Shown here: piece by piece, positions 43,808-57,506 of the stretch
Layout: each line of letters starts with the position of its first letter
Numbering within the stretch: the first letter of the stretch is position 1
From: Bradysia coprophila
Lineage: Eukaryota > Arthropoda > Insecta > Diptera > Sciaridae
Assembly: GCF_014529535.1 (NCBI RefSeq)
Contig: NW_023503501.1
Span: forward strand, 8,138,504 to 8,202,503
DNA: 64,000 nt
Direction: 5' to 3'
Program-made: the position numbers and the translations under genes
Notes under the pieces: generated by a model
What the model was told of the DNA's origin: nothing
What the model saw: only the letters and a program-made list of their open reading frames with translations
Databases searched by the model: none

Positions 43808-46421
43808 AAAAATAAATTTGGGATACTTACGTTAGTTTAGCATATCAAAACAACGTCTACAAACAGTTGAAAAGTACTTTTTGTAAAACGGCTTGGTGAT
43901 TTTTTTAATTTTATATGTACATTATCTACACTCAACCCATGCTAACATTTCATGAAAAAAGAGTTGAGGTTATACTACCTTTTTATTTAAGTTTGGTTCA
44001 GCCCCACCGTGTCAGATTAGGGTTCTCTGACCAAATTTGAAGTATTATAGTGTAATGTTTAGTTTGAACATAGCTGCTTGTGCGTCAGCGTTGTTGCAAC
44101 AGGAAGTGTACCCATCGTGAAATTTAGGGTTTGCCTTGCAGAAGTAAATTAAATGTGAAAAATTATTGTCGAAATCAAGTGATTTACTCAATGTGAAATC
44201 ACAATTCTGATAGTGTTAAGGTGTTTCTTAGTGATTTTCGACCGCCGCCCTCCCCAAATGCTATATGTAATTTGCGCACAGCCAGACAGGCATGAGGCTA
44301 CGAAAAATGTTGCGTACTTATGACTAAATGCCACATATGAAACGTCTCCATCTGTTAAGACTGAAAATCGCCTATAATACGACGTCATGCCATATGGATC
44401 TTTTCAATTCAAGTCTAAAAATACTTTCGAATGACAACCAATCACCATAATTTTGGGACGTTTATTGCTTTAAGGTACTTAATATTTCGAATAAAATATA
44501 AAACATTGCCGTGCATCGGTCCAATTTTATGAGTGGAACTGGAGCACTTTTTTATTTTTACCAATTTTTTATTTCAACTACTTGTTAACAAGCAGGAATT
44601 CTTTTGCATTGCCATAACACGTCAAAAATATTACCAGAAAGAACTGTACTATTAGCGCAGTTATACAGCTAGTGTATAAAATCCACTTCCATTCTATCAA
44701 ATTCAATTCTCATTCACCATTTCGTCCAATTCTTCCTTTCGAAAAATTCTCTCAATGAAAAAAAAAGCAACTTTCGAGCAAACGGCTCCGAGTATGTTAT
44801 ATCCTTCTCTTGCTTATCGAACATTTCATCACATCGTTTGCGCAAATCGGTTTACAGTTGTATAAACAATGTGATGGTTTGAAAGAAGAAAAAAAAAACT
44901 GCCGGGTGAATGGTGTGATACATTATTCAGTTTTGTGTAGAGAGTATCGTCGAACGGACGTCTGGAAGAAGTCGTGTGTTCATGGCTATATATAAAACAA
45001 ATTTTGTGGTTTGGTAAATTTGAAGTGAAAATTGAATTGTTTAATTAAGAAAAATTAATTTCTCCATGCAATAAACTCAAAGTGTAACAAGAATTATAAA
45101 CAACAATTTTGCTTGTGGATTTAAATGAGAGAATGGTGAGTTTATTATTGCCGACGCAAAAAAAAGAAAAGAAAATGTTTTACACAGTACGCGGAGTGTT
45201 GTCTCTTAGGACTTTATTGTTTGTTGATACCGCGTGTAACACATGTTTTTGTTTCCGAAAATTCCTATTATATTGTGAGGGAGTTGGAGGGTGGGCTATA
45301 TACACATTTTTTGTATCGGTGAATATAATTTAAAATTGAAATTTTCGTGGCTTATTCAAGACAATTTAAGGATCAATAAACGTTGCATTTTCAATGTAAT
45401 GGGTAAATTTCCAAGCGCTTCAATCGTTTTGGGGTTGTTTTCTAGTCATTAATATTGAATCACTAGCATTTTCCTGTCCCTTATGAGTTTCGTGTCTTGC
45501 CTTGAAGGTAGAAACAATTTATAATAAATTGTAACAGGCAGTGAGATGTAAATAGGTGATTTCATGAGATCCTTATCAAGTATGTATATCAAGATCTTGG
45601 GTTTAATTGTGAGGGTATGCAATACGTAGACTGGAAGTAAGAAGATTTTAGATTTGTTTTCATCTCCAGTTTGGTGAACTTTCCGAATAAGAGCCAATCT
45701 GTTATACAATGTTTGATTAACCAACATAAATTATTCCCAAACAAATTCTTTGATAAGATGTAGGAGTAGGTGAACAGTACACCGTGTACTCCATCAAAGA
45801 AAACGTAGAAAAATTTTCAATTTCCTATTCCACTCATTATATCATTCAAAGTGACTCTTTAGAAACAGCAATTTTTTGAAACGGGTTTGATGGACAAGTT
45901 GTTGAGTGACTTTATTTTCGGAGGTTTGATGTCTACTGTGATACCGACATTTAGCTTCTTTCTTTCTGTCTTAGTGCAAATAACACATCAAATTCAGTCA
46001 ATATTAGAGAGTAAGTCAATTCAACTCAATTAACACTTATATATTGTATGAACACATCATCTATCCCTACATTGAATAAATTATGAATACCATTCAAACG
46101 TCGATCATGCATTCATTTCACCATACAGTAAAAGGTTTCTTCCTTCTCAAATAACATTTTCATTCATTTTTACTAGTTACCAGTCGTACCGGTAAAGTCT
46201 AATATTTTAAGTTATATTCCGCGGAAGATTGTCATTGTCGCAGCAGATAAGAATGACTGAAAATATAGCCATACATCAAACCTATGTTTAACAATTGTTG
46301 TTTCGAGCGAGTCCCTTTGAATGATGTTAAAGTGTACTGGCTTAAATAGGTAATCGAAGATAAATATTTCTTCGTTTGCTCTGCTAGCAGCTCATATCTT
46401 TTAACAAAAAATATTTTTTTT
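43808..46421. other. Intergenic, nothing recognised
   Basis: Several frames of 60-90 codons occur. None has a motif, signal peptide or consistent splice sites. Confidence 0.45.
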
Positions 46422-46696
46422 AGAAAGAACCTGAGCGCCCAAATGATAATTTTTGGCCTACACATTCGCAAAATCGACTATTAACCGGGAAGCCATTATG
46501 GTACATTTTTGGCCAAATGAAGTAAAATGCAGATCATTGTGTCTTCTACATTTTTCTACATTTGGCCAATTGTTGTTCTTATACTGACGAATAAAGATCA
46601 TTAGGCCAAAAAAGTACCATCCTGGCTTAACGGTTATCAATTGATTTTGCGAATGTTTAGGCCAAAAAAAGACATTTTAGTGCTCAGGTCCTTTCT
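46422..46696. repeat. 275-bp hairpin MITE-like repeat
   Basis: Arms starting AGAAAGAACCTGAGCGC and ending GTGCTCAGGTCCTTTCT are reverse complements over about 100 bp. They share TTTTTGGCCTA and CATTCGCAAAATCGA words. No clear target duplication was found. Confidence 0.7.
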
Positions 46697-47835
46697 TTTG
46701 CCAATTAAACGTCGTAAACACATCACACAATTATTGTCTCATAGTCAAAATAATATAAAATATCTCACCAACATCAGTCAACATGAATTTTTATTTGAAA
46801 ATTAAACGAATACCAAGATAAATCTCTGGCAAAATATGTAAAAGGAAAAATTATTTTTCCATACATAAAATATTTAATTTCCCTCCCACAGGACAAATGT
46901 TCGGAAAGTTCACCAAACCATAGTGTTGCAAACAGCTGGTGCTGCTTCAATGCTATACTAATCTATGTTATACACACATCTATATATATTTAGTTATACG
47001 TGGATATATATATATATGCCTTGTGTAATGTTATCGGTGCCGATGTGAACATTTGGCGTAACAGAGACGAAAAATGTGTACCTTGTCTCGAATCGAAAAT
47101 ACACATCATAGCACATTACAGAGAACAGAACAGAACAAGACTCAACTATGATTGTGTGCATATAGAATGTGTGTATAGCCCCATTTTCGGGGTGGCAGTG
47201 TGTTAGGGTTGAAATTTTTGGATTATGTACTCTGGCAATTTTATCCGGTGGTGCATGGTTCGAAATCGTTGCAACTATTATGGAGAACAAGGCAGCTAAA
47301 TAAACTGGTCAATTTAAGGTTGGCCCACGCGGTTTTGTTTCTCAATTAATATCAAGACTTTTTGTGCTTGTTATGTCATTACAATCGTTATATAATTTCG
47401 GAATTTCAACATTTAACGAAATTGAACGAAGTAACAGTTTCGTTGAATGTTTACATTTCCACTGCAAGTTCCAATTTTACTTTTCTCTATTATTGTTGCA
47501 TCCATAAATGAATAGTTATTTGTTTACCGAGGGGAGTTAAATGGGAAATTCTAATAAGCTCGCTCGAGTTCCAATTTCCTATTTCTCCTAGAAGTGAACA
47601 CAACGTTTTTCATGCGTGAATGTTGTGTTTTGCATTCGCCTTCGCCTCCTTCTGGAAACTTCTCACTCGCTAAAAAAGACTTTTATTCCTAGGTACGAAA
47701 GGTTCTATTTTTTCCCAAAAAGAAGAGAGCCTTGCTGCACTGTTCTCATTCACAGTGGGGCTTAATAACTTTATTTTGCGAAATTCATGAACATGGGATT
47801 TCTCAATGGAAAATCGTTTTTAGGGCAAAAATAGT
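46697..47835. other. Intergenic, nothing certain
   Basis: An open stretch around 47020-47206 (plus strand) has mixed composition but no start, splice or motif support. Confidence 0.4.
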
Positions 47836-47966
47836 ATGTTGTGTTACAAGTATTGTAATGTTGATTTTTTCAGCACTAGACCCAAGTTTTTCTTACGAGC
47901 GGAGCGAGTAAGGAAAATTGGGTTGTGTGCTGAAAAAATCTCATTACAATACGTGTAACACATCAT
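47836..47966. repeat. Hairpin repeat with GAGCGGAGCGAG loop
   Basis: Arms ATGTTGTGTTAC...CAGCACTAGACCC and GGGTTGTGTGCTG...GTAACACATCAT are reverse complements over about 55 bp. The tip reads CTTACGAGCGGAGCGAGTAAG. A weaker outer pair (TTTGTGCCAACCGAGAATTG with its complement near 48195-48213) may enclose a neighbouring unit. Confidence 0.75.
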
Positions 47967-49371
47967 GCTTTGTGCCAACCGAGAATTGAAATAGACAAAT
48001 GCCCAAAAAATCATAATTTTCATGGTAAACTCTTCAAATTTGATCGATCACATTGCATTTTCTAAAACGAATGTTGTAATAACTCATACAAATTCCATAA
48101 CAACACTGCTTTGAGTGTTGAAATATCCTATCAAACGGGTGCTGAAATAAGTCACTTTACAACACTAAAATGAGTGCTGAAAAGAGTCGTATTTCAATTC
48201 TCGGTGGCACAAAAACTTTTTCGCAACAAGTACGACTTTCCGTTGCTTTTATTGCGAAAAATGTTGTTTACAACTCGATGATCACTCTGTTGTATAAATT
48301 AACTATTCTGGCACAAAATCTTTTTCGTGGATCTGTTCGAGAAAAGTGGTATACAATAGTGTGTCTGAAACTGACGAAAAAATAAGTGTTGCATAGTGGC
48401 TCTTTCTTATTCTTGTAAAAAAAACTAAGACACTGAGAGGCATACCGTAGACCAATTTTTTGCTTAGAATGATGGGACTTTCTGAGGTCACGCTCGCGAC
48501 TCGCGAGTCTAATTGTAGCGACGCACGCGAAAATATTCCCCACAACAACACCAAACGACAAATTTTTCTGCTGTTGCAACTCTTAATTGCATTCAATTGT
48601 AAATCGGATGTGCTGTCTATTTCGAATCGGCAATATAGAGCGTGAATTTGAGCATTATTTCTCAGAACTTTTACTGGTTGACGCTGTCGGCAAGTTGGTC
48701 TTTCATCTTTCGAAGATATCAAAATACAATTTCCAACTTTTTCGCCGAGCTTAAGAGCGTACAAGGGTTTAGCTGTGGACATAAAACAAACACTATGGCG
48801 CCACCTCTTTTAATTCAAATGAAATTCTCATTGTGTCTTCAATAACAAAAGAATCTGGAACATCGAAGACGGCCACCATAGAAATACTGTGAAAACAAGA
48901 TGGCCGTTATCGTAGAAAAATGTTTGATTTTACTTAATTTCGTCGAAACAAAAAGGAATTTAAAAAACATACTTTCGTGGTCAGCGACATAAGGAATGGT
49001 TTTGATATAGCAACTTATGTGATTATTCTCGATGTACTGCCGAAAAAATGTACCTAAAGTGGAAATTTTTTTTGCCTTGCAGAGGTGTTTTAATTGTGAA
49101 AAATAATTTTGAAAATCAATTATTTTTATAAATCCGAAAACACATTTCTGCTAAGTAAAGTTCAAATTAAACGTTAAACACCTTCTTGATGTATTCCATC
49201 TCTTGAATCCTGAGAATTATGTTCCTAAACATGCCCTATTTTTCGCGCAATTTTGGTTCTTGTCCGAAGCTAAACCCTTGTATCCTCTTAACACAACGTT
49301 TTTCACAACAAATATGACGAAAGTTTCAGCGGATGGGAGAAAATGATTATTTTCTCAACTGCATTGTGAAA
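47967..49371. other. Intergenic, nothing recognised
   Basis: Overlapping opposite-strand frames at 48300-48780 show no motif. The inverted CCGAGAATTGAAAT words near 47980 and 48195 suggest further repeat remnants. Confidence 0.4.
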
Positions 49372-49499
49372 TACAGTGAACGACATCTCAAATGTCTCAC
49401 TGTCAAATTTTTCTGAGAATTTTATTGTGTCATTGCAAATTCACAATGACATTCTCTGAAAAAAATGACAGTGAGACATTTGAGATGTCGTTCACTGTA
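49372..49499. mobile_element. 128-bp hairpin MITE with TA ends
   Basis: CAGTGAACGACATCTCAAAT at the left and its exact complement at the right form arms of about 45 bp. Both ends are bounded by TA, compatible with a TA target duplication as made by Tc1/mariner-type elements. Confidence 0.7.
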
Positions 49500-52076
49500 G
49501 CATTTTTTCTATCAGGTTTTCCTTACGAGCGGAGCTGAAAAAATCACTACCCTGTCGAGGTACAAACAACAAAAAATCATGGCAAAATATGTCGTATTTC
49601 AGTTGTCCGGTACACAAAACCGTTTTTCACATTTTCTGGTCGCAGACAACAAAGTAACTGTACTGTCTTGCTGGGAATTTTTTCGTTGCGACATGTGGCA
49701 TGCATTGCTCGCCTTCGCCTCGAAATAGAACTTTCCCACACGCCTCAACAAAAAATGTCCCAGCAAGACAGTGATGTACTGTTGTGAATGAGTTTCCCTG
49801 GAAACCTCTGAATAAATGAGATTATGTAAATCCTTTATCAAACAAATATATTAATCTCTGTGTGGATCTAAGTGTTTTTCTTCTTATTGGTTTATTTTCC
49901 ATTCTTCAAAAATATTTTCCCTCACAAAAAAAAAATCCATGAAAATATTTCGCTTTAGATGCATAGATTTGTGTGATGAAAATCCCCACGCTGTGTGTAT
50001 AACTTGCATACATATATTCATAATTTATACACCCGCGGATATGAGAGAAACGAGCTTTTGGAAACAGATGGAGCGTGTTTGAGACACCTGTGACCACTAG
50101 AAAATTGCTAAAGGTACAGGGAGATTTAAAAGCATTGAAAGTAAAAAGTAAAATTGAATCGTATATATACTGAAATAATATTATGACTGAAATTTATTCT
50201 TTTTCTTCATTGTGATATCTTTTGAAGTCCTTCCACACACATGTGTGTATGGATAGCAACGGGAAAGGATTGAACAAAACACTGTTATACGTGTGGAAAT
50301 TTCAGTATTTATGTTTTGCGTGCATATATATACGTATAAGGTTAGAATATTGTTTCTTACCTAACCATTTTCTTTCTTTTTTTGGTATAATATAAAAAAG
50401 ATTTATTGCGCGTCATCATTGGGCACCATACCGGGTGATGCTGTGTATAACGTATTGTATATAATCACCGGCGGTATGGTGTCAGAAAAATCGACAATAG
50501 CCGAGAAATATTTCTTGATATAGAAAACGTTTTCCAACTAATTGTACTTGGAGTGATTGATGGTTCTTAATGGACCTGTAATTGCATTTTTAAGCTGTGT
50601 GTGCGTTTTCTTCGTTTCCTTTTCACCCATGATATGGGTATATCTTATCCCAAAAATTCAGTGCAACGAAAATTGAATGGTGGAAACTCGAAATAATGTT
50701 TGTCGACACAATCAAACATTGCCATTGATATTATCCAGATATAATCATATCAAAAAAAGAAAAATTTGTATCGTGTAGAGGTGTATGTCTATTTTCAACA
50801 AACTCTTTTTTCATCGTACACAATTTTTTTTTTTTTTGGTAAGAAGTACACACATGTGACGGCAGAATGAAAACATTGGTGGAAAGATGTTGTCCAGATG
50901 AAAAAATCCTTTGCGCTCTATGTGTCAGATGATGTAAGATTGTTTAGAAATTTTTATAAAAACCATAAGAGCGGAGCAATTTTCTTTTGATAAAGTGCAG
51001 ACATTTCTTTATATTTATTTCAATTTTGTTTTTAATGTAGCAAATGTTGAAAATAGTTAAAGAAATGTGAACTATTTGTACTTCTCGGGAATCGTGTAAA
51101 TTGATGGAAATGCCGGTGGGATTCATTTACCGAATTGGTGTGAACAGTCGACGTGCGGCGTATGATGCTCATGAGTGTAAACAGTTATTTTTTTCTGGAG
51201 TTTTTAAATATTGGATAAATAAATGGTTCATGTTCGGAAACAACAACTGTGTACGTTTTCACGTGGAAAGTGTAAACTAAAATAGTTTGGATCTGAGGGT
51301 AATCGATGCCAAATTTCGTTCGGTCTACCGATTTTAGGCGCTAAGTCGTTACTGTTCTTCTTGCATTGTATCAACATGAAAATATTTGTGACCATTTGAA
51401 AGACTTTCGGAAACCGCTACGTCCGAGTAGTTGATTGCTAAAAAGATCTTTTTTATCTTATTCCCTCTTCCATCAGCTTTTCACTGATTCTACTTTCGAG
51501 TAGTTGATTGCTACAAAGATCTTTTCCTCATTCTCTCTTCCATCAGCTTTCCACATGAGAAATGAAAACAAAGTTTGTATTTTTGGCCACAAAAAACGGA
51601 ACAGACTTACTCCACGGGGTCAGTTAACTTTTTTATTTCATTAAGTGTGACTAAAATTTGAATATCAAGTGAACGAGTCGAGGAATAAGTGAACAGAAAA
51701 ATACATTTCAACGCTTCCTTGCATGAAAATGACGCTGCGTTAGAAAGACTTGCGTGAGAAAGATTTTGAATTTCAACCGCACTTACGGCGCGGTGTGGTT
51801 TCTTTGCCGATTTTTTTTATATTTCGTTACATTTGAAGGTTCATGTTCCTTTGAAAGCTGCGACATAATAGCTTTCGAATAAAATTAAATTGATGAATAT
51901 CGAACAATATTTACGTTTTATGAAATAAAAATGTTAACAGACTCTCGCGTGTAGTAGACCTGATACGTTATACAAAAACCAGCGCCAAAAATACACATTT
52001 TGTTTAAATTTCTCCATGATTGGTATCAACAGAAAGCTGAGCCCAATCTGACTGTCCATTTAAAATTGACAGAATT
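49500..52076. other. Intergenic with minor repeats
   Basis: No gene is supported. Inverted words ACTGTCTTGCTGGGA (about 49656) and TCCCAGCAAGACAGT (about 49757) suggest another hairpin element beside the one at 49372. A GAGCGGAGC word sits near 49527. Confidence 0.45.
51424..51553. repeat. Tandem duplication of about 60 bp
   Basis: CGAGTAGTTGATTGCTA followed by AAGATCTTTT and CTCTTCCATCAGCTTT occurs at 51424-51484 and again, with small deletions, at 51497-51553. Confidence 0.8.
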
Positions 52077-52159
52077 CTTTTGTTCTAATATCAATTTTGA
52101 CACTGGGCAACGTATAGTTTCAAAATTGATATTAGAACAAAAGACACTATACGTCGCCC
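52077..52159. repeat. Interleaved inverted repeats A-B-A'-B'
   Basis: A (52077-52100) and A' (52120-52143) are perfect 24-bp reverse complements. B (52105-52118, GGGCAACGTATAGT) and B' (52146-52159, ACTATACGTCGCCC) match at 13 of 14. The arms alternate instead of nesting, so a transcript could form a pseudoknot-like pairing but not one simple hairpin. Confidence 0.85.
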
Positions 52160-54002
52160 ATTTCAGTTGACACTCCGTATATGGCTAATTCAATTGTTCT
52201 ATGATATTCTACGAATTTTAGAAAATTGTGTAATGAGCAGAGTTTGTCGAATGTTGTATAATTCTGAGAATATTCGTCATCGGACCAAAGAAGTAGCCAT
52301 AATATGAAGTGAAGATAGTGCTCATGAATATGTCCTTAGCTCAATATTATGAATATTATTGTTCTTGATAGTGATACAGACCGTAATATAATGGCAATTT
52401 AAAATATTTCCGGATATCACATCCGATACGCACACGTGCAACAAACAATAAAATTATTAATTGGATTATTATAGCATCCCATACGGAATATACCGAATAC
52501 TGATGATGGTATGTTTGTCGCTAGTATACATTTTCAGATGTATGGACATTTTATTGAAACAAACAAGAAAGACAAAAAAAAAATAATTTCAATCGAAAGA
52601 GAGTGTATGTCTCAGAGACAGCATGTGTGCTGAGTAAATTGCCCGCATCAGTTGATAAAATTGATAATTACTTTCTTAGAAGCCTGCGGGCTACGATAAC
52701 AGCGAAATGTAATGAAATTCTTGTGATTTAGGTGAAATAAGTTAAGAAATGCCTTCATAGAGATTAAAGGGCGATGAGGTTTTCAAAATATTGGGTCATC
52801 ATTACACTGCTCTTTCAAAAAAAGTTAGTTGGAACGACTCATCTTGGGATACTTTCTGCATCGTAAAGCAGATAATTCCATTCTCAGTGTCTGCTGGTTA
52901 TGTCCATTACACCGATTGCTATTCTTACGAATTTAAATCTCAATCAACAGCTGCGTCACAAAAAAGTATCGTACTGAGATGACTAATATTATTGCCCAAA
53001 TTGAAAAATATTAAATTCCAATGAGTGTACTAATTGTTAAAATAAGAGTTCTGGCTAATAAGGTGGTAAAACGTCTGGTTTTAAATTAACTTTCAACGAT
53101 TCAACAAAATAAATATCGTTGCTGCTTCATCACCATATATATAGACACTCCAGTGCAATTTATTGCTTCACAGGTATCCTATTAATTCAAAACGTAGACG
53201 AAGACGAAGAAATAAAAACGAAAAAAACAAGATCGTCTATTTTGTTGTCATTCATTTTATTATATTTTGTATCAGACATCATTTTTGGAATACACCTGAC
53301 CAAATACAGCCCACATTTAAAGAGTGAAAACGTAACAGAAACAACGTTGTACAAACATCATCTCATTTTCAAGATCTTGAAAATATTAATTTTGAGAAAA
53401 TAAATTCTTTTTTCGTTCGTACCAGTTGTACTGTATATTGTTTAGTTGATGACCTAAGTTGGTTAAATACACCAAGTGCAGAAAACATATGTTTTTGTAT
53501 GGAATAAAAACAGAAGTTCACTTCAAGAAAAGAAAAAATTAACACATTTATACCGTCCCTCTAACGTATAACATTCGTGTAGGCTGTTTCGTTTCACTGA
53601 AATTGAAAACATTTGTAACTTAAATAACTATAACATTTGTGCATATAATCCAGTAATGAAATATGGATGAAAGATGTTTTATTGTGATCCAGCATGTGTT
53701 TGGAACACTGTTATCGGTAACAACGAAAGAGTTGTGTTCTTTTCTGATATATCAATTATTCTTCCAATGAAATAGAGCAGAAGAATTGTTTGAAACCTTT
53801 TAAAGGATTGACAATACAGCGACATTCTTGAATGACATCTGATATTCGAGTCTAGTTGGAGCTTACATCCATATACGATATTTATCTTCTAAGTCAATAG
53901 AGAATTGAAAACTAAGAATAGGACCGATCCGTCTGAGTAAAACATAAGATCCATTCCACAGATGGTAAATAAAAAGTTGAGATATGAGTTCAAAAACCTA
54001 TG
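52160..54002. other. Intergenic, nothing recognised
   Basis: Short frames near 52775 and 53119 include hydrophobic stretches but lack a consistent gene structure. Confidence 0.4.
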
Positions 54003-54240
54003 GATATTTCTCCTTCCTGATTCTAAGTTAAAAAAACAAACAAATTTTTAGGACATCTGGATCAGGAGCTAGACCCGGCTCTAAGTTAAAAAAAATGCAT
54101 TGTTGTGAGAGAGACAACAATATTTGTCTCGCTGACACCATTGGAATTCCAATTTAACTTAAAATAGGTCTAGCTCCTGATCCAGAAGTCCTAGAAATTT
54201 ATTTTTTTCGGTATTTGTAATCAGGAGGAAAAAATACGAA
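54003..54240. repeat. 238-bp hairpin repeat
   Basis: Arms of about 90 bp pair CATCTGGATCAGGAGCTAGA (left) with TCTAGCTCCTGATCCAGAAG (right). Pairing continues outward to CTTCCTGATT / AATCAGGAGG. It is MITE-like, and no target duplication is clear. Confidence 0.7.
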
Positions 54241-55656
54241 AAGTTTTCCGAACTCGTAACTGGTACGTACGGTGTGTCAAGTAGTGATTCATTCGCTCTA
54301 GCTATTAGAGTCAATACGCTGTTCAAAGTTTTGAGAACTACTGAATGTATCTTACGTGTCAGACACAGTTCATAGGGTTTTTCCTATCGTAAATGGTTCA
54401 TCTATGCTGTTCTCACTGTATAAGACTCATATATAAGTCATAATTGTGATTCTAAAAATATCAACTACTAGCGACACCTATGATCTAATAGATCAATCAT
54501 ACGATTTACTATTCAAAATTGCAAAATATGCCTATTTGCAGCTTAGGTGCTTAAAAAGCATTATATTAGCTTTCCTGTCCATCTTATCCTATCCCATCCT
54601 ATCTTAGGATGTATTTTGGTTGGAAGGTACATACAGAATATCAAGAGTACCAAGAATTTTCAAGAATTGTCGATAATCCTCGAGAATTGCAAGAATTTAA
54701 GTTCTCGAAAAGAGGAGATGCATTCTTGGCGAATGACCCTTCTTCTTCTATAAAACTTTGGTTTTCTAAGACGACATATTTTCAATTTCAATAGTCTGAA
54801 GAAACCAATTTGACACTGGACACAAATAGTAAAAAGAAATGGGGATCTGATGATAGACATCGCACCACTACACCATGATTAATACCCATTTTCTCTCAAT
54901 TCTATTAATGTTCGTTTGTGTGTCAATTGGGTGACAAAATTAAAATAGACCTTAACGTTTCTTTTTTCTACATAAATATTTATTACATGACGCGTTACAT
55001 GCTACACTTGTACATACAACATACGCAAAATATACAAAAAAAATTTACGGATTATTCCTCTGACTTTGACACGAAACATTATATTTGTCATTTAGGTTGA
55101 CGATACTCTGATGTAAATTTTATCATTTGTTTTCTTTTGCCTTTCGATTCTGTTTATACGTCTGAGATCGTAATGAATTGAACTAAAAAAAAAGTACAGA
55201 CTGCAATTGACAACAGTGGTCGTGTTGATTGTAGTCGATTTTCATGTTTAATTAAAGGAAAACAAGGATGATAGAATGACAAAAAAAAATTAAAATAGAA
55301 AACGACCAAACTCATGAACAATAAACTTCCGATTGATGTTTTTCTAAACGTTTCAAGAAGAACAATATCTCTTCCGGCGGTAGAGTTGACAATATTTTTT
55401 ACAAAGTCTCATGAAACGTTTATTCTTCCTCGTTTGACACTGTGAACTTACATCCGAACAAAAAATGTTTTTTTTTTTAAATACGATTTCTTCCTTCGTT
55501 CGGTACGACATTGCTCTCAATCGATAGGTTATCAACGGAAGAAGTTTATTCGATCCAGGATTGGACGCTTTCTCAAAAAGCCTACATTAAGGCGTTTTAA
55601 GTACAAATTTCCTTTGCCCAAATGTAGGCTCTAATTTCAGTTAAGTATCCATGCCT
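54241..55656. other. Intergenic, nothing recognised
   Basis: CAAGAATT-rich words recur near 54640-54700. No gene is supported. Confidence 0.45.
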
Positions 55657-56050
55657 TTAAGAGGGCAGACTAGGTGCGAAGTAGGCTATATATTGAAAAA
55701 TTGGTTTTAAAATTAATGTAGACCATTTAATGAAAATCTGTTCCAGCAATTAGATGAGCAATATGTTTATCTATCTCTAAAAAATGAAAAACGATTTACA
55801 ATAAGCAACAGTTGGAAGAAAACCGATTTCCAAAAAAATATTGCATAGCCTAACTTTAAGCGACGTTCATATTTTGGAAATCGGTTTTCTTCCAACTGTT
55901 GCTTATTGTAAATCGTTTTTCATTTTTTAGAGAAAGATAAACATATTGCTCATCTAATTGCTGGAACAGATTTTCATTAAATGGTCTACATTAATTTTAA
56001 AACCAATTTTTCAATATATAGCCTACTTCACACCTAGTCTGCCCTCTTAA
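55657..56050. mobile_element. 394-bp TTAA-flanked hairpin MITE
   Basis: Termini TTAAGAGGGCAGACTAGGTG and its near complement ending TTAA bound arms of about 180 bp that are almost perfect reverse complements, with a loop near 55840-55870. TTAA at both ends points to piggyBac-type mobilisation. The terminal sequence differs from that of the TTAA element at 13779, so it is a separate family. Confidence 0.78.
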
Positions 56051-57069
56051 TGTGAATAAGAAGTAATTAAAGAGGCACAGATACTGACTTAGTGTCTATA
56101 TTTGTTCGTTTCATAAAATATTTACTTTACACCCATCACAAACGTAATAGCTTTCAAAGAAAAATAGATTTGCTTGTGGTAGTTGGACTAGTTCTGAGAA
56201 AACCAGTGCCGAAAACATAATCAAAAATCCAGTATTTAATCAGATAAATTTGATTCCTCGCAGCTGGGCAGAATTACTACAGCGACTTCTTCCCAAATTT
56301 TTCCAAAAATAATTTTTTGAACATTAGGGGAAAAGTTACCTTAAAAGTAGTCACTGGAATGTATAATACTCTTAAGTTATCAGTTCATGACTTATATGCG
56401 ATACTGACGTCATGGATCAACTCTGCGCAGTATATCCATATCAGCATTTCTCTGGATTGAGTACTTTTCTTTTTTGGGGTAATTTGTTTTGTCACACACC
56501 TATAGCTTCCAGAATTTTTTTGCCAAAGACGCGCAACGTACTATTATTTAGCTTCTGCTTACCTCTCGCGTCTATCCTTTTAGAAACAGCAAATGTATCG
56601 CAATATGATCATTAATTCCCTTGACTGAAAGTCAGGGTCTTACACCAGAAAATACCGAAAAATGTGGGTAACAAAAAGGTTCACTGTGATTGAAATGTAT
56701 GAAATGGTATGAAAAACGTTAAATGTGGGTAACAAAAAATCGTTGAGGGCACGATAACTTGAGTAATTTTCAACCAATTTGGATGAATCTTTTTTTTAAA
56801 TTTGTGGAAGTAAAATACCGAGGCTAAGTTCGAAGATGGGCTATGTGGGACGAAGGATCTGGAAGCTATCCCAGAAAAACAGGATTTTACACTGTTGATT
56901 GTAGCCTCAATCGAAAAAGATTACTTTGATGAAATTTGATTTTGTTGCGTAGTGTGTGTAAATCGTATAAGTATGTTTTCGATAATGTGCATGAAACAAG
57001 TAGGAAGAAAAATTTCGTCACTACATGCCCAGCCTCTAACCGGTAAACATCTCTTGTTAGTGTACTGCT
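56051..57069. other. Intergenic, nothing recognised
   Basis: No gene is supported. GAAAAACGTTAAATGTGGGTAACAAA-type words recur near 56655 and 56710, and a related one lies near 57390. Confidence 0.45.
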
Positions 57070-57291
57070 AACAACTTGATAGTTGACTATCAAATTTGAT
57101 AGTTCACTAACAACTTGATAGTTGACTAACAACTTGATAGTTGACTAACAACTTGATATTTGACTAACAACTTGATAGTTGACTATCAAATTTGATAGTT
57201 GCATATCAAATTGGATAGTTGACTAACAACTTGATAGTTGACTATCAAATTTGATAGTTGACTAACAACTTGATAGTTGACTAACAAATTT
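57070..57291. repeat. 19/20-bp minisatellite containing perfect palindromes
   Basis: Two unit types alternate: ACTAACAACTTGATAGTTG (19 bp) and ACTATCAAATTTGATAGTTG (20 bp). The second forms a perfect 22-bp palindrome with its neighbour's end. About eleven units are present. Confidence 0.9.
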
Positions 57292-57506
57292 AATGCGTCT
57301 ACTACCAAAGAAAGATGTTTTTTTTGCTCAATATCTTACGGCAGAAAAATGCCATGAGCACACTATGATTGAAAATTGTATGAAATTTTATGAAAAACGT
57401 TAAATGTAACCATCATTCTTTGTAGGCAATATAAGGTATAAGTCATTCTCAACAAATTTCTGAATATTTTTTTAAATTCATTATTCCAATTATCAAACCC
57501 ATACGA

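Noticed and set aside
48303-48782. 159-residue minus-strand frame
   Set aside because: It overlaps other frames on both strands and hairpin remnants, and has no motif, promoter or splice sites that I can defend.
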